NCBI GenBank assembly: GCA_964401705.1
Contig: CAYNZJ010000018.1
Span: forward strand, 1 to 11,735
Direction of reading: 5' to 3'
Length of the DNA: 11,735 nt
Origin: 2-01-FULL-33-17 sp964401705
GTDB taxonomy: Bacteria > Patescibacteriota > Minisyncoccia > Phycocordibacterales > UBA9973
Within the stretch, counting starts at the first letter, position 1. Every line of letters starts with the position of its first letter. Below, piece by piece: positions 8,665-11,735 of the stretch. A program made the position numbers and the translations under genes. Below the pieces are notes generated by a model. The model saw only the letters and a program-made list of their open reading frames with translations, searched no databases and was not told the DNA's origin.

Positions 8665-8695
8665 CATAAAACCCCTCACATTGAGGGATTTTATG
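8665..8695 (+). terminator. hairpin terminator after secF, overlapping the lemA promoter
   Basis: CCCTCA (8673-8678) pairs with TGAGGG (8682-8687) around a CAT loop. After one C-A mismatch the stem continues with CATAAAA (8665-8671) and TTTTATG (8689-8695). The short T4 tract lies in the lower stem. The last two bases of the hairpin are the TG of the extended -10 box of lemA. Confidence 0.7.
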
Positions 8696-8702
8696 ATATA
8701 AT
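8694..8702 (+). promoter_or_regulatory. perfect extended -10 promoter of lemA-htpX
   Basis: TGATATAAT is an exact match to the extended -10 consensus. No -35 box lies at the usual distance; TTGAGG at 8681 is only 10 bp upstream and belongs to the terminator hairpin. The expected start is near 8709, leaving a leader of about 22 nt made almost only of A and T, without a Shine-Dalgarno site, before ATG 8731. Confidence 0.75.
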
Positions 8703-8730
8703 CGGTGTATATCAGTATTTATATATATTT

Positions 8731-9288
8731 ATGTTAGGATACATTATTTTAGGAATCTTAGTTATTTTAGTTATATGGGTTATTGCTTCATATAACAAGT
8801 TTGTTCGTCTTATTAATAATACTAAAGAAGCTTGGGCAGATATTGATGTTCAGTTGAAGCGTCGATATGATTTGATACCTAATTTGGTTAGTACTGTAAA
8901 AGGTTATGCTACTCATGAATCCAGTGCTTTTGAAAATGTTACCAAGGCTCGCAGTATGGCTATGGGCGTAACTGGTGCAAATCCAGCTCATGCTGAGGCT
9001 GAAAATATGCTAACCGGCGCATTAAAAAGTATTTTTGCAATTGCCGAAGCTTATCCAGACTTAAAAGCCAATACTAACTTTCTAGAATTACAACGTGAAT
9101 TATCAGACACTGAAAATAAAATTCAGTCAGCTCGCAGATTTTACAATGGTAATGTGCGTGAACTAAATACAGGGTTACAACAATTTCCAGGTAATGTTAT
9201 CGCCGGAGTATTTAAATTCAGTCAAATGGAATTCTTTGATATTCCTGATAATGGAGTAGAAGCAAACCCTGTTGAAGTAAAATTTTAG
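8731..9288 (+). CDS. lemA: LemA family protein
   Basis: The protein has 185 aa, the usual length. It has one N-terminal transmembrane segment (about 2-19) followed by the highly conserved LemA helix region: YNKFVRLINNTKEAWADIDV (21-40), then QLKRRYDLIPNLVSTVKGYA (41-60). The rest is long helices typical of the fold (FLELQRELSDTENKIQSARRF and following). The molecular role is not settled; the family is widespread and commonly stands next to htpX, as here, suggesting a joint role at the membrane. The TAG stop is 39 bp before htpX, and the two genes are probably transcribed together from the promoter at 8694. Confidence 0.95.
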   Translation: MLGYIILGILVILVIWVIASYNKFVRLINNTKEAWADIDVQLKRRYDLIPNLVSTVKGYATHESSAFENVTKARSMAMGVTGANPAHAEAENMLTGALKSIFAIAEAYPDLKANTNFLELQRELSDTENKIQSARRFYNGNVRELNTGLQQFPGNVIAGVFKFSQMEFFDIPDNGVEANPVEVKF

Positions 9289-9327
9289 GAAATTATAAAC
9301 TAGCAACTAGAAACTATAACCTAACTA

Positions 9328-10389
9328 ATGGCGACTTTATATACCCATCAAGCACAAAATGTTCGGAAAACTTGGTTTTTAATGACCACATTTTTGGTAC
9401 TTATTGTACTTATTGGTTTTGCTTTCTCCCAATACTATGGGAATCCGTACATTCTTTATATATTTTTTGCTTTTGCGGTTTTGATGAATATTTATTCTTA
9501 TTGGAATTCTGATAAATTAGCAATTAAAATGTCAGGAGCAATTCCAGCAGATGAAAATCAATTTAGGGAACTTCATAATATTGTTGAGAATCTATCTATC
9601 ACAGCCGGACTGCCAAAGCCACGTGTTTACATTATTAACGACTCGGTGCCTAATGCATTTGCTACTGGGAGGGATAAAAATCATGCAGCGATTGCTGTTA
9701 CAACTGGGTTATTGCAAATATTAAATCGTAGTGAATTAGAAGGAGTAATTGCTCACGAATTATCACACATAGGTAACAGAGATATTTTAGTTAGTACTGT
9801 GGCAGTTGTACTAGCGGGGTTTATTACAATTGTTGCGGATATTTTTATCCGCTCGCATTTGTTTGGGGGTAGAGACGATGATAGTAAAGCAGGTGGGGTA
9901 TTAATGATTGTTGGAATAATTTTATCAATTTTGGCTCCAATATTTGCAACACTTATCCAACTTTCAATTTCAAGAAAAAGAGAATTTTTGGCTGATGCGT
10001 CAGGGGCATTACTAACTAGATACCCCGAAGGCTTGGCTTCGGCACTGCAAAAGATTTCGGAGTATAGTGCGCCGATGCACAAAGCCAGCAAGGCGACAGC
10101 CCACCTGTTTATTGCAAACCCTTTTGGTGCAAACAAAATAAAAAGTCTTTTCTCTACTCATCCATCAGTTGAAGATAGAATAAAAGCTTTACTTGGTAAA
10201 AATGGCGGTGTGTATTATACAAAATTCGAACTTTTTTCGAAAATAATCCTGATGCGGAAATCTAAAAAAGTCTCGGTTTTGCGAAACAATATATCTGGGA
10301 ATAGGATTCGCAAAACCTCGGCTGTTTTCCGCGGGCAAGAAGGGTCTGGGAGGGAATGCCCGCGGAGCTTAGAATTTTTGGTAGGGTAA
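9328..10389 (+). CDS. htpX: membrane zinc metalloprotease HtpX with a repeat-encoded C-terminal tail
   Basis: The protein has 353 aa. HtpX is an M48-family protease that degrades damaged membrane proteins. Transmembrane segments lie at about 15-34, 40-57, 153-175 and 188-212. The zinc site is H143-E144-L-S-H147 (HELSH), with the third ligand E219 in REFLADASGA. The usual family end is reached at FSTHPSVEDRIKALLGKN (275-292). The remaining 61 residues do not look like HtpX. They are encoded by a palindromic repeat (see the entry at 10254-10388), and the stop codon lies at the repeat's edge, so the original terminus was probably replaced by an insertion. The protease core is complete and should still work. 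A possible -10, TATAAC (9315-9320), lies 7 bp before the ATG, but co-transcription with lemA is the simpler view. No Shine-Dalgarno site is seen. Confidence 0.93.
   Translation: MATLYTHQAQNVRKTWFLMTTFLVLIVLIGFAFSQYYGNPYILYIFFAFAVLMNIYSYWNSDKLAIKMSGAIPADENQFRELHNIVENLSITAGLPKPRVYIINDSVPNAFATGRDKNHAAIAVTTGLLQILNRSELEGVIAHELSHIGNRDILVSTVAVVLAGFITIVADIFIRSHLFGGRDDDSKAGGVLMIVGIILSILAPIFATLIQLSISRKREFLADASGALLTRYPEGLASALQKISEYSAPMHKASKATAHLFIANPFGANKIKSLFSTHPSVEDRIKALLGKNGGVYYTKFELFSKIILMRKSKKVSVLRNNISGNRIRKTSAVFRGQEGSGRECPRSLEFLVG
10254..10388 (+). repeat. GC-richer palindromic repeat element fused in frame to htpX
   Basis: This stretch is richer in GC than its surroundings and contains three nested or competing inverted repeats. 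An outer stem pairs GCGGAAA (10254-10260) with TTTCCGC (10326-10332). An inner 11-bp stem pairs GGTTTTGCGAA (10275-10285) with TTCGCAAAACC (10307-10317). A 10-bp stem pairs TCCGCGGGCA (10328-10337) with TGCCCGCGGA (10357-10366) and shares bases with the outer stem, so the two cannot form together. Its right 49 bp recur inverted at the window end. The left limit is uncertain and could reach about 10205. No transposase is encoded; a REP- or MITE-like non-autonomous element is a reasonable guess. Confidence 0.6.
10340..10388 (+). repeat. 49-bp inverted repeat, left copy
   Basis: This 49-bp sequence, starting AAGGGTCTGG and ending TTTGGTAGGGTA, is identical to the reverse complement of 11687-11735. 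It ends 1 bp before the end of the htpX stop codon and 17 bp before the stop of the minus-strand nucleotidyltransferase gene. Identity stops exactly at 10388/11687 on the inner side. Confidence 0.95.
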
Positions 10390-10404
10390 ATATGAAAAAA
10401 ATTA

Positions 10405-11646
10405 TTAAATTTTAGATAATATATTATCTAACCTACTTTTAACTAGAGCAACTTTATTTTTTGGATTAATAATGTTTAAAATTTTTGAAGTAATTTTTTT
10501 TCTAAAATCGTCATTATTTGACCATTGCTCATCTGGAAGGAGTTCTTTATAAACCTTTCCATATTCAGTAAATTCATTTGTGAGCATGTCTATCATTTTG
10601 TTTGTTCCTTCCTTATTTCTTTTAAGTTTCACTTTAATATCAGGATAATTGGATATTATATCCCGTACTTCCTCATGTTCAGAAATATTAAATGATTGCT
10701 TGCTCATAAATCTTAAAATATTTTCAGCAAGTTGTTGAACATTTTCTTCTCCTATTTGTTCTTCTTTAAGTAACCAGTCATCTAGTTGGTTTTTTATTTT
10801 ATTCTTTTCTGTCTGATCCATTTTATTAAAAAGATACGTCAAATCACCTTCATCTCTTAATCTACTTTCATGTAACTTATGAAAAATAAATACTGATTTT
10901 GGTGATAAGTGTTTTTGTATTACATTATCATTTATAGTATGTTTGGAATCAAAAGTATTATTCTCAGTGTAATTAAAAGTATAATCATCTTTATTTATGA
11001 AAACTCCAGTTCGTATTTCAATATCACCCTTTTCATTCTGAGCAGGTATATGAACATCTACACTTGATGAAGAATCTATAGGAAAACCAGTGGCATCAAT
11101 TTTAAAAATAATAGACCCAAATTCTCTGGCTAAAACAATTGATTCAGAAATATTTTCTTTTGCGCATTCAAATATTACGTCTTTTTCCCTGAAAGGGTCT
11201 TTAACTATATCTTGCTCGGTTATTTTTTCTTTTTTTGTATTTAATAATTCAACCTGATGAATACCTAAACCACCAGGTATTTCATAAAGCTTATATTTTG
11301 ATTCAAGTTCAACACTAATTTTTTCAGGTATTCTTATAAAAAGTTTAGAATTTTTCTTTTCAAGAAGTTTTATTAAATCAGGGATACCTTGCTCTGGTAC
11401 AGATATATCAATATCTTTATGATCGCGAACATAGTCATGTTCATAGCCAGATATATTTATTCCACCATCAATTTGCCAAGTAAATTCAGCTTCTGAAAGT
11501 AAGTCATTTAAAGAATTTAAACTCTCATTCATTTTTTGTATCTGCTCTTGTGTTGGTGGAACATATACAGGAAAACCTTCTCGTTTTAGGAGTTTATTTT
11601 CTTTAAAATCTTCAACTTTATCCTTTTTAAAACTTTCAAAATTCAT
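10405..11646 (-). CDS. nucleotidyltransferase-fold protein of unknown substrate
   Basis: The protein has 413 aa and is soluble with no signal peptide. Its N-terminal half carries nucleotidyltransferase marks. IDGGINISGY (59-68) supplies the G-G pair, RDHKDIDIS (74-82) supplies the D-x-D metal site (D78, D80), and VDVHIP (196-201) offers the third acidic residue, D197. The order G-G, then R-x-H-K-D-I-D, then V-D-x-H is like the LinB/ANT(2'')-type minimal nucleotidyltransferases that modify small molecules. A later helical part with FHKLHESRLRDEGDL (255-269) recalls the Lys/Arg-Asp motif of AbiEii-like toxins. The last 150 residues are charged helices. It is a lone gene between two inverted repeats, with a leaderless promoter. 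Substrate could be a drug, metabolite, tRNA or protein; none can be assigned. The stop TAA is at 10407-10405. Confidence 0.8.
   Translation of the reverse strand: MNFESFKKDKVEDFKENKLLKREGFPVYVPPTQEQIQKMNESLNSLNDLLSEAEFTWQIDGGINISGYEHDYVRDHKDIDISVPEQGIPDLIKLLEKKNSKLFIRIPEKISVELESKYKLYEIPGGLGIHQVELLNTKKEKITEQDIVKDPFREKDVIFECAKENISESIVLAREFGSIIFKIDATGFPIDSSSSVDVHIPAQNEKGDIEIRTGVFINKDDYTFNYTENNTFDSKHTINDNVIQKHLSPKSVFIFHKLHESRLRDEGDLTYLFNKMDQTEKNKIKNQLDDWLLKEEQIGEENVQQLAENILRFMSKQSFNISEHEEVRDIISNYPDIKVKLKRNKEGTNKMIDMLTNEFTEYGKVYKELLPDEQWSNNDDFRKKITSKILNIINPKNKVALVKSRLDNILSKI
10412..10431 (-). terminator. possible weak terminator: 20-bp AT palindrome at the gene's 3' end
   Basis: TTAGATAATATATTATCTAA is a perfect 20-bp palindrome lying inside the last codons of the minus-strand gene. 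On that strand it is followed by an AT-rich run with seven consecutive T (+ strand A run 10394-10400). Almost all pairs are A-T and the loop would be minimal, so termination would be weak. It could also be a protein-binding site. Confidence 0.3.
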
Positions 11647-11652
11647 ACAATT

Positions 11653-11661
11653 ATTTTAGCA
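11653..11661 (-). promoter_or_regulatory. extended -10 promoter giving a leaderless nucleotidyltransferase mRNA
   Basis: On the minus strand TGCTAAAAT is a near-perfect extended -10. The hexamer ends at 11653, so initiation is expected at about 11646, which is the A of the ATG start codon itself. The -35 region (TAGAAA at 11681-11676) is poor. The promoter lies between the gene and the right repeat copy, so it travels with the gene rather than with the repeat. Confidence 0.65.
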
Positions 11662-11686
11662 TTTTTTAATCTTTTTTTCTATAGAC

Positions 11687-11735
11687 TACCCTACCAAAAA
11701 TTCTAAGCTCCGCGGGCATTCCCTCCCAGACCCTT
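11687..11735 (-). repeat. 49-bp inverted repeat, right copy, reaching the window end
   Basis: This is the exact reverse complement of 10340-10388 and runs to the last base of the window, so the repeat may continue outside. If the whole palindromic element is present here, the sequence beyond the end should continue as the reverse complement of 10339 leftward. Only the distal 49 bp can be seen, which contain one arm of the 10-bp GC stem. Confidence 0.95.

Noticed and set aside
10205..10225. TATAAT on the minus strand near the left end of the repeat element as an outward promoter
   Set aside because: The TG is not at the extended spacing and no convincing -35 is seen; it would also only produce antisense htpX RNA.
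1543..11646. No gene in the window ends in TGA (all end in TAA or TAG), hinting at recoded TGA
   Set aside because: All frames are full length without in-frame TGA, and Gly and Trp use their normal codons throughout. In a TGA-recoded genome many in-frame TGA would break them. Low GC and a small sample explain the bias.

Overview
The window is a low-GC bacterial segment. The gene types, the compact tightly packed layout, the missing Shine-Dalgarno sites and the tandem-domain Cys-motif membrane protein suggest a Patescibacteria/CPR-type genome. This is an inference: no 16S gene or full marker set is present. The code looks standard, because every gene reads through under table 11 with ordinary Gly and Trp codons.

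Layout. Positions 1-1200 hold the 3' part of a 23S rRNA gene, followed by 5S rRNA (1312-1428) and a rho-independent terminator. A promoter at 1526-1534 starts a five-gene + strand cluster with overlapping or abutting ends: a membrane-anchored Cys-motif protein, the SEDS glycosyltransferase RodA, the folate enzyme FolD, a PAP2 lipid phosphatase and the undecaprenyl-diphosphate phosphatase UppP. RodA, UppP and possibly PAP2 work on the lipid-linked peptidoglycan cycle, so this is mainly a cell-wall cluster with a folate gene inside it. A convergent minus-strand gene (5717-6193) encodes a small secreted protein that looks foreign and has its own promoter and terminator. Next come secD-secF (accessory subunits of the Sec translocon), a hairpin terminator that overlaps the next promoter, and lemA-htpX (membrane protein plus membrane zinc protease).

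The right end is the oddest part. The htpX frame runs about 60 codons past the family's usual end, into a GC-richer palindromic repeat. The last 49 bp of that repeat recur, perfectly inverted, at the very end of the window (11687-11735). Between the two copies lies one minus-strand gene for a nucleotidyltransferase-fold protein of 413 aa. The arrangement resembles a repeat-bounded cassette, but a repeat-driven assembly break could also explain the right copy.

Several genes have an extended -10 box (TGnTAnAAT) very close to the start codon, and almost none has a Shine-Dalgarno sequence. This points to leaderless or short-leader mRNAs. I found no CRISPR array, transposase, tRNA or clear riboswitch.
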